NCBI GenBank assembly: GCA_031257655.1
Contig: JAIROF010000168.1
Coordinates: forward strand, 1-28,507
DNA from: Prevotellaceae bacterium
GTDB lineage: Bacteria > Bacteroidota > Bacteroidia > Bacteroidales > UBA932
DNA: 28,507 nucleotides
Reading direction: 5' to 3'
Shown here piece after piece: positions 16,325 through 24,282 of the stretch. Numbering within the stretch: the first letter of the stretch is position 1; every line of letters starts with the position of its first letter. The translations under genes were made by a program, and so were the position numbers. Under the pieces are notes generated by a model. It worked only from the letters and a program-made list of their open reading frames with translations, was not told the origin of the DNA and searched no databases.

Positions 16325-17677
16325 TCACACGCCATGTTTTTCCAGCCTCCGGTAGAGGGCGGCTCTCGTAAGCCCCAGGTCTTTTGCGGCTTTGGAGATG
16401 TTTCCGCCGTGCTTTTCGAGGGCGTGGAGAATGGTTTTGCGCTCTATCGCTTCGAGGTTCCAGGTAGGGGCGGCCTGTTCGTCCGCCGGTTTTTGTTCGA
16501 GGGGCGAAAAAACGACGTCGTCGGGCTGCAGCACCTTTCCGTTCGACATGATCACCGCCCGCTCCATGGCATGTTGCAGCTCGCGCACGTTGCCCGGATA
16601 GTGGTAGCGGCGCAGCTTTGCCTTTGCGCGCTCCGAAATGGCCAATTCGGGTTTTGCGTATTTCCCGGCATACCTGCGCAGAAAATGTTCGGCCAGCAGG
16701 AGGATGTCGTCGCCGCGCTCCCGCAGGGGGGGCGCGGTTATCTCCACCGTGTTGAGGCGGTAAATGAGGTCTTTGCGGAAGCGCTGCTCGTTGGCCAGCT
16801 CGGCAAAGGGCACGTTGGTGGCGGTAATGAGGCGGATGTCGACGGGTGTAGGCGCGTTGGCGCCGAGCCGGACGATTTGCCGGTTTTGCAGCACCGTGAG
16901 CAGCTTGGCCTGCTGCGGCAGGGAGATATTCCCGATTTCGTCCAAGAACAGCGTACCGCCGTTGGCCGATTCTATCAGGCCGGTGCGGTCTTCGCGGGCG
17001 TCGGTAAAGGCGCCTTTTTTATGCCCAAAGAGCTCGCTCTCGAACAGGGTTTCGGTCAGCGCACCCGCGTCGACCTTTACGAAGGGCTTGTGCCTGCGGA
17101 GCGAAGCCTCAAAGATGGCCTGTGCGATGAGGTCTTTTCCGGCGCCGTTTTCGCCCAGGATGAGCACGCTGGCGTCGGTGGGTGCAATTTTTTCCAGCTT
17201 GCGGAGCAGGGCTTTCATGGCGTCCGATTCGCCAAGCATGCCCGGCGCTGGCCTGTCGCCCGCGCCGTCCGGCCTTTTCTCCAACGCTTCGCGCTTGTTT
17301 ACCGTTTCGTTCAGCGTGCGGAGGAGGTTTTCGTTGTGCCAGGGCTTTACCAGGAAGTCGTCGGCGCCCGCCTTCAGCGATTTTATGGCCAAATCGATGT
17401 CGGCATAGGCGGTAATCATGATCACCTTCACCTTGGCGCTCCAGCTTTTCACCTGTCGCAGCCAGTAAATGCCCTCGTTGCCGGTGTTCATGGAGGTAAC
17501 AAAGTTCATGTCGAGCAGCAGGACGTCGAAGTCGTTTTCGGTGAGCAGCCGCCGCAGATTTTCGGGGTTAGATTCCGTAACGATGCGCTTCGCCTCCGGC
17601 TTGAGCAGGAGGCGGACGGCGGTGAGGATGTCCTTGTCGTCGTCCACCACGAGAATATTGGCTTGGCGGAGAAACAC
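16325..17677 (-). CDS. Sigma-54-dependent response regulator (NtrC family)
   Basis: A 450-residue transcription activator. The receiver domain (about 5-125) has DDD at 12-14, phospho-acceptor Asp56 (LLLDMN), Thr/Ala at 89-90 and Lys111 (VKP). The AAA+ domain (about 145-380) has Walker A GENGAGKD (175-182), GAFTDA (222-227) in place of the usual GAFTGA sigma-54 contact loop, and Walker B GTLFLDEIG (241-249). A Fis-type helix-turn-helix closes the protein (NISKAAKDLGLTRAALYRRL). The start is GTG at 17677; no in-frame ATG exists between it and the upstream TAA. It is the first gene of the four-gene operon, so it probably controls the lipoprotein, radical SAM enzyme and kinase, or genes elsewhere; no clear sigma-54 site (GG-N10-GC type) was identified here. 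Confidence 0.95.
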   Translation of the reverse strand: MFLRQANILVVDDDKDILTAVRLLLKPEAKRIVTESNPENLRRLLTENDFDVLLLDMNFVTSMNTGNEGIYWLRQVKSWSAKVKVIMITAYADIDLAIKSLKAGADDFLVKPWHNENLLRTLNETVNKREALEKRPDGAGDRPAPGMLGESDAMKALLRKLEKIAPTDASVLILGENGAGKDLIAQAIFEASLRRHKPFVKVDAGALTETLFESELFGHKKGAFTDAREDRTGLIESANGGTLFLDEIGNISLPQQAKLLTVLQNRQIVRLGANAPTPVDIRLITATNVPFAELANEQRFRKDLIYRLNTVEITAPPLRERGDDILLLAEHFLRRYAGKYAKPELAISERAKAKLRRYHYPGNVRELQHAMERAVIMSNGKVLQPDDVVFSPLEQKPADEQAAPTWNLEAIERKTILHALEKHGGNISKAAKDLGLTRAALYRRLEKHGV

Positions 17678-17782
17678 TTTTTTTTTTAGCGAAGAACTAA
17701 TGAGCTGTTTTTTTTTTAGCCTGCGGGCTTACACGGCGGAAGCAGGCCGGCAAATCATCCGCCCGTCTCCCCCCATTGGCTG

Positions 17783-17790
17783 CAAATGTA
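17783..17790 (-). promoter_or_regulatory. Candidate -7 element for the regulator/lipoprotein/rSAM operon
   Basis: On the minus strand TACATTTG matches TAnnTTTG, about 105 nt upstream of the regulator's GTG. No matching TTG was found at the right distance. Between it and the start lie two copies of GCT followed by ten A (minus strand), 30 bp apart. Confidence 0.3.
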
Positions 17791-17869
17791 TTCATTTTTT
17801 TTGGTTTTACCGCTATTTGCGTGGAGGTAGAACGCTAAAAATATGATGAAATGAAAAATAAGCGGGGGC

Positions 17870-17896
17870 GTCGAGGGAGGCGAAGCCGCCTTCGAC
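17870..17896. repeat. Imperfect palindrome in the gap before the acyltransferase
   Basis: GTCGAGGGAGG (17870-17880) pairs with CCGCCTTCGAC (17886-17896) with two mismatches around a 5-nt loop. The surrounding gene-free stretch (17678-18289) also contains an AATCATTTAAATC plus poly-A segment at about 18051-18072, closely similar to 8079-8101 in the MITE-like element. No gene is supported here. Confidence 0.5.
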
Positions 17897-18171
17897 GACC
17901 CTGCCAATGAAGAAATTCTCTACAACCTCATTTTTAATCAAATTACACGTGTATTTTAGCGCTGCTTTGCGGCGCAAAGGCACGCCATTTTTACCTGTAT
18001 AATTTGCGCAATCTGCGCGGATCGCATACTCCCCTACTAAAACATCGGCAATAATCATTTAAATCAAAAAAAAACGAGATCAGAGAGCCTGTGAGCAACC
18101 CGTATATTTCCCCCTACAAGCTTTTGCCGAAAAAATTCATTTGCTTATGCGTAATCCCCGAAATTTCATGC

Positions 18172-18179
18172 TAACTTTG
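18172..18179 (+). promoter_or_regulatory. Candidate -7 element for the acyltransferase gene
   Basis: TAACTTTG fits TAnnTTTG exactly, 110 nt upstream of the ATG at 18290. The nearest TTG upstream (18141-18143) is 28 nt away, longer than usual. Confidence 0.4.
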
Positions 18180-18289
18180 TAGCCAAAAAAACGAAGCGGA
18201 AGTGAAATTGGAGAAAGGCAGCCGCAGAATTTCGCTTTGGCAATTCGTACTTTCGCCACATCATTACATTACATAAAACCATTTACGCC

Positions 18290-19036
18290 ATGCTGAATAA
18301 GATTTATACCGCTCTGTTTGTTGTCTATTTTACGGCGTCGGCGCCGGTGCTGGTGCTCATTTCGGCGGCGCTGTTCGCGCTCCTTTTTCCCGTAGACCCA
18401 AAGCGCAAGGTGCAGCATCTATTTTCTCGGTTCATCTCTGCGCAGTACCTTTTTTTTCTGCTGCTTTGCCGGGTGGTGGTAAAGGGTCGGGAGCACGTAG
18501 CAAAGGGGCAGCCCTACGTGATAACCTCCAACCACCAGTCGATGCTGGACATCATGCTGCTCTACAACGTCCCGCTGTACTTCAGGTGGGTATCCAAGAG
18601 GGAGACGTACCGCATGCCGCTCGTTGGGCAGCTGCTGAGGCTGCACGGGGATGTGAGCATCAGGCGCGGCGACCCCGGGAGCGCGCGAAAAATGATGCAG
18701 GATTGCTCCGCGCTGCTCCGGCAGCGCATCTCCATCATGATATTTCCCGAAGGGACGCGCTCCAAAACCGGCCAGGTGGGACGATTTAAGGAGGGGGCAT
18801 TTGCGCTGGCAAAGGCCAACAGCGTACCCGTTCTTCCCGTTGTTATCGACGGCTCGCGCTCGTTTTTCGGCGGCAAGGGCTGGGGGTTTAACGTCCGGCA
18901 GCTGTTTCAGGTAACCATTTTGCCGCCCATTTCGGCCGAAGAGGTAGCCCGTATCGACGTCAAGGCGCTTCAGGAAAAGGTGCACCGGATGACATGCGAC
19001 GAGCACAGCCGGATGCTCGCTATAGGAAACCTCTAA
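18290..19036 (+). CDS. plsC: 1-acyl-sn-glycerol-3-phosphate acyltransferase
   Basis: Membrane enzyme of 248 residues that adds the second acyl chain to lysophosphatidic acid to give phosphatidic acid, the precursor of phospholipids. An N-terminal hydrophobic hairpin (about 5-34 and 52-62) anchors it. The acyltransferase motifs are NHQSMLD (81-87; His82 and Asp87 of HX4D), a substrate motif around VSIRRGD, FPEGTRS (152-158) and a PVLPVVIDGSRS-type block IV. Length is typical. The last codons and the TAA lie in the left arm of a palindrome (19021-19149), so the C-terminal residues may have been supplied by a repeat insertion. It stands alone on the plus strand. Confidence 0.93.
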   Translation: MLNKIYTALFVVYFTASAPVLVLISAALFALLFPVDPKRKVQHLFSRFISAQYLFFLLLCRVVVKGREHVAKGQPYVITSNHQSMLDIMLLYNVPLYFRWVSKRETYRMPLVGQLLRLHGDVSIRRGDPGSARKMMQDCSALLRQRISIMIFPEGTRSKTGQVGRFKEGAFALAKANSVPVLPVVIDGSRSFFGGKGWGFNVRQLFQVTILPPISAEEVARIDVKALQEKVHRMTCDEHSRMLAIGNL

Positions 19037-19149
19037 AAACCCCAAGCGCTGCGTTACGCTCCTCCGGCAAAGCGCTCATTTACCTTAGTAAACTCCGCTT
19101 TTGCCTTAGTCGCAAGCCTTGATTTTGGGTTTTTTAGAGGTTTCCTATA
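19021..19149. repeat. Long inverted repeat spanning both convergent gene ends
   Basis: Arms 19021-19045 and 19125-19149 are inverted 25-bp copies with one mismatch (core GGAAACCTCTAAAAA). The left arm encodes the last codons and stop of plsC, and the right arm contains the TAG of the AEC transporter (19147-19145). The 79-nt centre has smaller dyads such as TTTAC CTTA GTAAA. It could act as a two-way terminator or be a mobile palindromic unit. Confidence 0.8.
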
Positions 19150-20110
19150 TCAGCCCCGACGCCTTGAAGAGGTAAACGCCAAGCGTAATGGTAAAAATGG
19201 AGAGCAGCGAGCTTAGCAGCAGAATACCGGCGGCGAGGTCAGCATCGGCGTCCATTTTGCTCGCCATGATGTAGCTCGCCACGGCGGTGGGTACGCCAAA
19301 CAGCACAAACAGCACCAGCAAATCTTCTCCGCTAAACCCGAGCGCATTGCGCAGGAGGAAAGCGCCCCCCACAAGTATGAGCGGGCTTACCACCAGCTTT
19401 ATGGCGGTGGCCGCTATCATCTTTGGCAGCCCCTTCAGCAGGGTGCGCGAGCTGATGGACGCGCCAATGGCCAGCATGGCCAGCGGGTTGGCCAGCTCGG
19501 CCAAATACCTCACGGTGGTGGCAACCACCTTGGCGTCCGGACAGGTGAACAGCGGAATACGAAAAATCGAAAAGGGTAGCCCAAGCAGAATGCCAATGAT
19601 AAGCGGGTTGCGCACGATGCCTGTCGCCGCTTTCCGGAGGGTTCTGCGCTGGGGCTGCCGGCTGCGAAACGTCAGCAGCGCCACCGACAGGATGTTGTAG
19701 ACAGGCACCACAAACGCCGTGAGCAAAATTCCCTTGCCCGTATGCCCCAGTATATTGGCGATGAGCATTAGCCCCACTATCGCATAGTTCCCCCTGAAAG
19801 CCCCCTGCACAAACGCCCCGATAGCCGCCTTGTTCTTGATAAAAAGCGCTGCGCCCAGCCACGTCAGGGCAAAGGTGAGGATGGTGCCGCCTACGCCGTA
19901 GATGACGAACAGGGGCTGAAAAGCTTGCGCTATGGTAGCCTGCGCCATCTCGCGGAACAGCATGGCCGGAAACGCCACGTTGAAGGCAATGGTGTTGAGG
20001 GCTCCCACAACGCTCTGCGGCAGCATGCCGCGCTTTTTGAGAAGCCAGCCTACTCCAATGAGCAAAAAAATGGGAAATACGCTGTTGGCGCTAAAAAGAA
20101 AGGCGGACAT
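19145..20110 (-). CDS. AEC-family (auxin efflux carrier) transporter
   Basis: Integral inner-membrane protein of 321 residues with about ten hydrophobic segments in two halves. The start (FPIFLLIGVGWLLKKRG), NVAFPAMLF, the FRGNYAIVGL segment in the middle and the GVPTAVASYIMA segment near the end are typical of the AEC family. Members move small organic acids or amino acids; the substrate here cannot be told. It follows chorismate synthase by 51 nt on the same strand, so co-transcription is likely, though a link to aromatic metabolism is only a guess. Its stop codon lies in the right arm of the palindrome at 19021-19149. Confidence 0.9.
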   Translation of the reverse strand: MSAFLFSANSVFPIFLLIGVGWLLKKRGMLPQSVVGALNTIAFNVAFPAMLFREMAQATIAQAFQPLFVIYGVGGTILTFALTWLGAALFIKNKAAIGAFVQGAFRGNYAIVGLMLIANILGHTGKGILLTAFVVPVYNILSVALLTFRSRQPQRRTLRKAATGIVRNPLIIGILLGLPFSIFRIPLFTCPDAKVVATTVRYLAELANPLAMLAIGASISSRTLLKGLPKMIAATAIKLVVSPLILVGGAFLLRNALGFSGEDLLVLFVLFGVPTAVASYIMASKMDADADLAAGILLLSSLLSIFTITLGVYLFKASGLI

Positions 20111-20161
20111 GACGAATTTTAAAATCAGGCGTTCAACAAAGCTGCCGGTTTGGGCGCTGCA

Positions 20162-21142
20162 TTAGCGGGCTTGCAGCAGCATGAGGTCGGCTAAGGCGAT
20201 GGCGGTTGCCGCCTCTACGACTACCGGAGCGCGAAGCGCAATGCAGGCGTCGTGCCGTCCCCGGATGCGCAGCTCGCCAACCCTGTCCTTGCCGAAGTCA
20301 AACGTTTGCTGAGGTGCGCTAATGCTTGCCGTAGGCTTTACCGCCACGCGAAATACGAGGTCGTTGCCGTTGCTGATGCCGCCGTTTACGCCGCCTGCGT
20401 GGTTTGTTTTTGTTTTGCCGCAGGGCGACACAATGGGGTCGTTGTGCTCGCTGCCCTTTTGCTGCGCCGCCGCAAAGCCGCTGCCGAACGCTACCCCGCG
20501 CACTCCCGGAATGGCAAATACGATGTGGCTCACGAGCGACTCTACCGAATCGAAAAAAGGCTCTCCCCAGCCCACGGGCATGTTTCCAACTACGCACTCC
20601 AGCAGGCCTCCGAGCGAATCGCCGCCGGCAATAGCCTCCTCCAGCGCCGCGCTGTGGGCGCCGTACTTGGCGCCGCCTATCTCCAGGATGGTGGAGGTTA
20701 CGGTGGCGCTGCCCAGCAGCTTTTTTGCAATCACGCCTGCGGCCACCAGGGCCAGGGTAAGCCGCCCGGAGAAGTGCCCGCCGCCTCGGTAGTCGGCATG
20801 GCCGCCAAACTTGTGCGCCGCAACGAAGTCGGCGTGTCCGGGGCGGGGATGGGACAGCAGCTCGGCGTAGTCGCCCGAGCGCGTGTTTTCGTTCCGAAAA
20901 AGGATGGCTATGGGCGCTCCTGTGGCTTTGCCCTCAAACACGCCGGAGAGCAGCTCCGGCACGTCGCGCTCGGCGCGGGCGGTGGTGCCGCGAGCCCCGC
21001 TTTGCCGACGCTGCAAATCAAGCGTAAAGTCGGATGGCTGCAGGGGTGTGCCCGCAGGACAGCCGTCTACGCACGCGCCTACGCACGCGCCGTGCGATTC
21101 GCCAAAAAGACTTACCCTGAATTTTCGTCCAAAAGTATTCAT
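20162..21142 (-). CDS. aroC: Chorismate synthase
   Basis: Last enzyme of the shikimate pathway: it converts 5-enolpyruvylshikimate-3-phosphate to chorismate using reduced FMN. The protein has 326 residues, slightly shorter than most bacterial forms (about 350-390). Motifs are MNTFGRKFRV at the start, GESHG (14-18), RRQSG (45-49), RPGHAD (100-105), DYRGGGHFSGR (117-127) and GGVNGGISNG in the C-terminal third. The GGGHFSGR form instead of GGGRSSAR is, as I recall, usual in Bacteroidetes. The start is clear because MNTFG is conserved. Upstream is an unusual tandem repeat (21167-21270). Confidence 0.96.
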   Translation of the reverse strand: MNTFGRKFRVSLFGESHGACVGACVDGCPAGTPLQPSDFTLDLQRRQSGARGTTARAERDVPELLSGVFEGKATGAPIAILFRNENTRSGDYAELLSHPRPGHADFVAAHKFGGHADYRGGGHFSGRLTLALVAAGVIAKKLLGSATVTSTILEIGGAKYGAHSAALEEAIAGGDSLGGLLECVVGNMPVGWGEPFFDSVESLVSHIVFAIPGVRGVAFGSGFAAAQQKGSEHNDPIVSPCGKTKTNHAGGVNGGISNGNDLVFRVAVKPTASISAPQQTFDFGKDRVGELRIRGRHDACIALRAPVVVEAATAIALADLMLLQAR

Positions 21143-21166
21143 TGAGTGGTTTGCATCGAGTGGTTG

Positions 21167-21270
21167 TTTTCATGAAGCGATTTTCATGAAGTGATTTTCA
21201 TGAAGCAATTTTCACGTGAAGCGATTTTCACGTGGGGTGATTTTCACGTGGGGTGATTTTCATGGAGTGG
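21167..21270. repeat. Seven tandem 14/16-bp units upstream of aroC
   Basis: Three 14-bp units (TTTTCATGAAGCGA type), three 16-bp units (TTTTCACGTGAAGCGA and TTTTCACGTGGGGTGA twice) and a final 14-bp unit follow each other without gaps. The 16-bp form has two extra bases that create CACGTG. The array starts 25 nt upstream of the aroC ATG, so it overlaps the region where the promoter or leader should be. It may bind a regulator or be a neutral expansion. Confidence 0.85.
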
Positions 21271-21317
21271 CTGTAGCCGGCGGGAGCGTATGGGTTTCTG
21301 CTTAATTAGCAGGCACA

Positions 21318-21357
21318 AAAAAAGCTCAAGCAAATCCAAGAGTGCTTAAGCTTTTTT
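21318..21357 (-). terminator. Rho-independent terminator after the SPOR lipoprotein gene
   Basis: Arms of 15 nt (21318-21332 and 21343-21357) pair with one mismatch around a 10-nt loop; the stem ends in AAAAAA/TTTTTT, so it can work in both directions. It lies about 90 nt downstream of the SPOR gene's stop. Confidence 0.8.
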
Positions 21358-21443
21358 GTACATGTCATCATCCGGTTTGAGAGCGCTCCGGACAGCCTGA
21401 TAGCCCGTCAAGCCGGCTATCTTAGCCGCTGAGGTCGGCAGCA

Positions 21444-22040
21444 TTAAATGCCCAACACCCAAGCCTGCCCTCCTTCTTCGCCGGAAAAGTCTTCCTCTTC
21501 TTCCTCTTCTTCTTCGTCGTCCTCCTCGCCTTCATCCTCTGCGCCGGTATCCTCCTCCAGGTCGGTATCTTCCTCGTCATCCACGTCTTCTTCGTCCTCC
21601 TCAAGGCTACCGCCGCCGCCGCCGCCCAGCTGGCTTTTCACGCTGCTGAGCGTTGAGGCCGCCGATTCGTAGGAGCCGAAGCTTCCTCCAACGCATACAT
21701 AGCTCCAGCCGCCGTTGCGCACGATTTGCGCGTCGCTAAAGGTTGAGCGCATGGTTCTGAGGTAGCCGTTAGCGTTGTCTCTGTACCTAAAGCTGCCCAC
21801 CACTACGTAGTAGGTAGACGGTTGTGAAGATTCCGGCTCAAAGTTGCTTGCCAAGGCCAAGGCAATAGAGTCTTCGCGAGCCTTGATTTGTAGCTCCAAA
21901 ATGCGCTGCTCGTCTGCTCTTCGGATGCTGTCTTGCCGCATACGAAGTACTTCTAATGATTGAGCGTCTTTTTTGCTGTTGCGGCAACCGGAAGACGTAA
22001 CAGCCAAAGCTCCAACGAGGATGATCAAAACTTTTCTCAT
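21444..22040 (-). CDS. SPOR-domain lipoprotein with acidic tail
   Basis: A 198-residue predicted lipoprotein: signal peptide MRKVLIILVGALAVTSSGC with the lipidated cysteine at 19. A charged helix (about 25-65) leads to a SPOR domain (about 76-135; STYYVVVGSF, GGWSYVCVGGSF), which in other bacteria binds peptidoglycan stripped of stem peptides, often at division sites. Then come a Gly run and a tail of almost only Glu and Asp (about 145-190), ending in a hydrophobic GQAWVLGI. The acidic tail is encoded by a microsatellite of GAA/GAG/GAT codons. A good promoter lies at 22098-22128 and a strong terminator follows, so it is probably its own transcription unit despite following gyrB. Confidence 0.85.
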   Translation of the reverse strand: MRKVLIILVGALAVTSSGCRNSKKDAQSLEVLRMRQDSIRRADEQRILELQIKAREDSIALALASNFEPESSQPSTYYVVVGSFRYRDNANGYLRTMRSTFSDAQIVRNGGWSYVCVGGSFGSYESAASTLSSVKSQLGGGGGGSLEEDEEDVDDEEDTDLEEDTGAEDEGEEDDEEEEEEEEDFSGEEGGQAWVLGI

Positions 22041-22097
22041 AATTTTGTGGAATGAGTTTATGGTATTGTACTTTATTTTTCGACAGAAAAATCACCA

Positions 22098-22128
22098 CAA
22101 AAGTAGTACTTATTTCGTACAAAACAAA
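22098..22128 (-). promoter_or_regulatory. Bacteroidetes-type promoter for the SPOR lipoprotein gene
   Basis: On the minus strand TTTTG (-33, 22128-22125 for TTTG) and TACTTTTG (-7, 22105-22098) are 19 nt apart, the consensus layout. The predicted start is near 22091, about 50 nt upstream of the ATG at 22040. Confidence 0.6.
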
Positions 22129-22176
22129 ATCTTAGCATTTTTTATGGAGATTTTTTTTGTTTAGGTTTTTCAGATT

Positions 22177-24162
22177 TTAGGTGTCAATGCGGGCATACTT
22201 TGCGTGTGTTTCAATAAAATCGCGGCGCGGCGCGACGTCGTCGCCCATGAGCATGGAAAAAATTCGGTCGGCTTCGACGGCGCTTTCGATGCTCACCTGC
22301 CGCAACGTTCTAAATTCCGGATTCATGGTGGTATCGGCAAGCTGCTCGGCGTTCATTTCGCCAAGGCCTTTGTAGCGCTGCACGTGCACGCCGGCATCCT
22401 TACCTTTTCCTATTTCCTCTACGGCTGCCCGCCGCTGGTCTTCTGTCCAGCAGTATCGCTCCTGCTTGCCTTTTTTAACCTGGTAGAGCGGCGGCGTGGC
22501 GATGTAGAGGTGGCCGTTTTTGATGAGGTCTACCATGTAGCGGAAAAAGAAGGTCATGATGAGCGTTGCGATGTGGCTGCCGTCCACGTCGGCGTCGGTC
22601 ATGATGATGACTTTGTAGTAGCGCAGCTTGGAGAGGTTGAGCGCCTTGCTGTCCTCCTCTGTGCCAATGGTAACGCCAAGCGCGGTGAAAATGTTTTTGA
22701 TTTCTTCGCTGTCGAAAATTTTATGCTCCATAGCCTTTTCGACGTTGAGGATTTTTCCGCGCAGCGGCAGGATAGCCTGAAAAGCCTTGTCGCGCCCCTG
22801 CTTGGCCGTTCCGCCGGCGGAGTCGCCCTCCACTAAGAAGATTTCGCATTTTTGGGGGTCGCGGTCGGAGCAGTCCGTGAGCTTGCCGGGCAGGCCTGCG
22901 CCCGAGAGCACCGATTTTCGCTGCACCATTTCGCGCGCCTTGCGGGCGGCCTGGCGAGCGGTGGCGGCAAGCACTACCTTGTCGATAATCGTTTTGGCGT
23001 ATCGCGGGTTTTCTTCGAGGTAGTTGTCCAGCGCAACGCTCACGGCCTGCGATACGGCGGCGGTAACCTCGTTGTTGCCGAGCTTGGTTTTGGTTTGCCC
23101 CTCAAACTGAGGCTCCGCCACCTTTACGGAGATAACGGCGGTAAGCCCTTCGCGAAAGTCGGCGGGGTCTATCTCAAACTTTAGCTTGCTCAGCATGCCG
23201 CTTTTTTCGGCAAAGCTCTTGAGCGTGGTGGTGAGCCCGCGGCGAAAGCCCGACAGGTGCGTCCCGCCCTCTATCGTGTTGATGTTGTTTACGTAGGAGT
23301 GCACGTTTTCGGTGTAGCCGGTGTTGTATTGGAGCGCTATTTCGACCGGTATGCCGTTCTTTTCGGTTTCGAGGTAGATGGGTTTTTCGATGAGCTTTTC
23401 GCGGCTGGCGTCGAGGTAGCAGACAAACTCTTTGAGGCCTTCCTGCGAAAAAAAGGTGTCGCTTTTGGATGCTGACGCCTCGGCTGCGGCGGCGGGCGTT
23501 TCGTCGCGCTTTGCCGCGCGCTTGTCGGTAATGCTGAGCGTTATTCCCTTGTTGAGGAAAGCCAGCTCGCGCAGGCGGCTCGCCAAAATATCGTAGCTGA
23601 ACTCTGTTGTTTGGGTAAAGATTTCGGCGTCGGGCTTAAAGGTGATGACGGTTCCGCGCAGGTTTGTAGCGCCCACCTCCTCAATGTCGCCCTGGGCTAC
23701 ACCCCGGCTAAAGGCCATGCGGTAGGCTTTACCGTCGCGGCGCACTTCGGCCAGCAGGCTTACCGACAGGGCGTTGACGCACGAAACGCCAACCCCGTGC
23801 AGCCCGCCGGAAACCTTATAGTTGCTCTTGTCGAATTTGCCGCCGGCGTGCAGCACCGTGAGCACCACCTCGAGCGCAGATTTGCCTTCCTCCGGCATGA
23901 AGCCGACGGGGATGCCCCGCCCGTCGTCGGTTACAGTAATGGAGCCGTCGTCGTTGATGCAAACGTCTATGTTTTTACAATATCCCCCAAGCGCCTCGTC
24001 TATGGAGTTGTCTACCACTTCGTAAACGAGGTGGTGCAAGCCTCTTGAGCCAACGTCGCCAATGTACATGGAGGGACGCATGCGAACCGCCTCCAACCCC
24101 TTAAGTACCTGAATATTGCTTTCCGAGTATTCTTCTGATGATTTTTGTTCCTCTGTTGACAT
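22177..24162 (-). CDS. gyrB: DNA gyrase subunit B
   Basis: ATPase subunit of gyrase (661 residues), which with GyrA introduces negative supercoils. The GHKL ATPase domain shows EVVDNSIDEA (48-57), DDGRGIP (79-85), GGKFDKSNYKVSGGLHGVG (107-125) and TNLRGTVITF. The TOPRIM domain has VEGDSAGG (444-451) and MTDADVDGSHI (521-531). The end has QRYKGLGEMN and the PRRDFIETHAKYA tail. Length fits GyrB without the enterobacterial insert; the GyrA partner is not in the window. A short Ala/Ser-rich insert (about 220-236) lies before the transducer domain. ParE is less likely given the tail and the general form. A possible -7 element TAATTTTG lies at 24197-24190 but has no clear -33 partner. Confidence 0.96.
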   Translation of the reverse strand: MSTEEQKSSEEYSESNIQVLKGLEAVRMRPSMYIGDVGSRGLHHLVYEVVDNSIDEALGGYCKNIDVCINDDGSITVTDDGRGIPVGFMPEEGKSALEVVLTVLHAGGKFDKSNYKVSGGLHGVGVSCVNALSVSLLAEVRRDGKAYRMAFSRGVAQGDIEEVGATNLRGTVITFKPDAEIFTQTTEFSYDILASRLRELAFLNKGITLSITDKRAAKRDETPAAAAEASASKSDTFFSQEGLKEFVCYLDASREKLIEKPIYLETEKNGIPVEIALQYNTGYTENVHSYVNNINTIEGGTHLSGFRRGLTTTLKSFAEKSGMLSKLKFEIDPADFREGLTAVISVKVAEPQFEGQTKTKLGNNEVTAAVSQAVSVALDNYLEENPRYAKTIIDKVVLAATARQAARKAREMVQRKSVLSGAGLPGKLTDCSDRDPQKCEIFLVEGDSAGGTAKQGRDKAFQAILPLRGKILNVEKAMEHKIFDSEEIKNIFTALGVTIGTEEDSKALNLSKLRYYKVIIMTDADVDGSHIATLIMTFFFRYMVDLIKNGHLYIATPPLYQVKKGKQERYCWTEDQRRAAVEEIGKGKDAGVHVQRYKGLGEMNAEQLADTTMNPEFRTLRQVSIESAVEADRIFSMLMGDDVAPRRDFIETHAKYARIDT

Positions 24163-24282
24163 GTCTTAGTATTTTAGTCCAAACGGTGGCAAAATTACCA
24201 AAAATTACCTCACGAAGGGTAGAAAAAACAGCTAATTTATGAACAGCAAGGGATTATTACTGACGTTTCGTAGCGGATTTAC

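Noticed and set aside
16334..17689. 451-codon plus-strand ORF opposite the response regulator
   Set aside because: It is an antisense shadow of a clear NtrC-type gene in high-GC sequence; the product has no domain.
17813..18058. 81-codon minus-strand ORF between the regulator and acyltransferase genes
   Set aside because: It spans an imperfect palindrome and a dispersed AATCATTTAAATC-type repeat; the product resembles no family I can name with confidence, so it is more likely repeat-derived.
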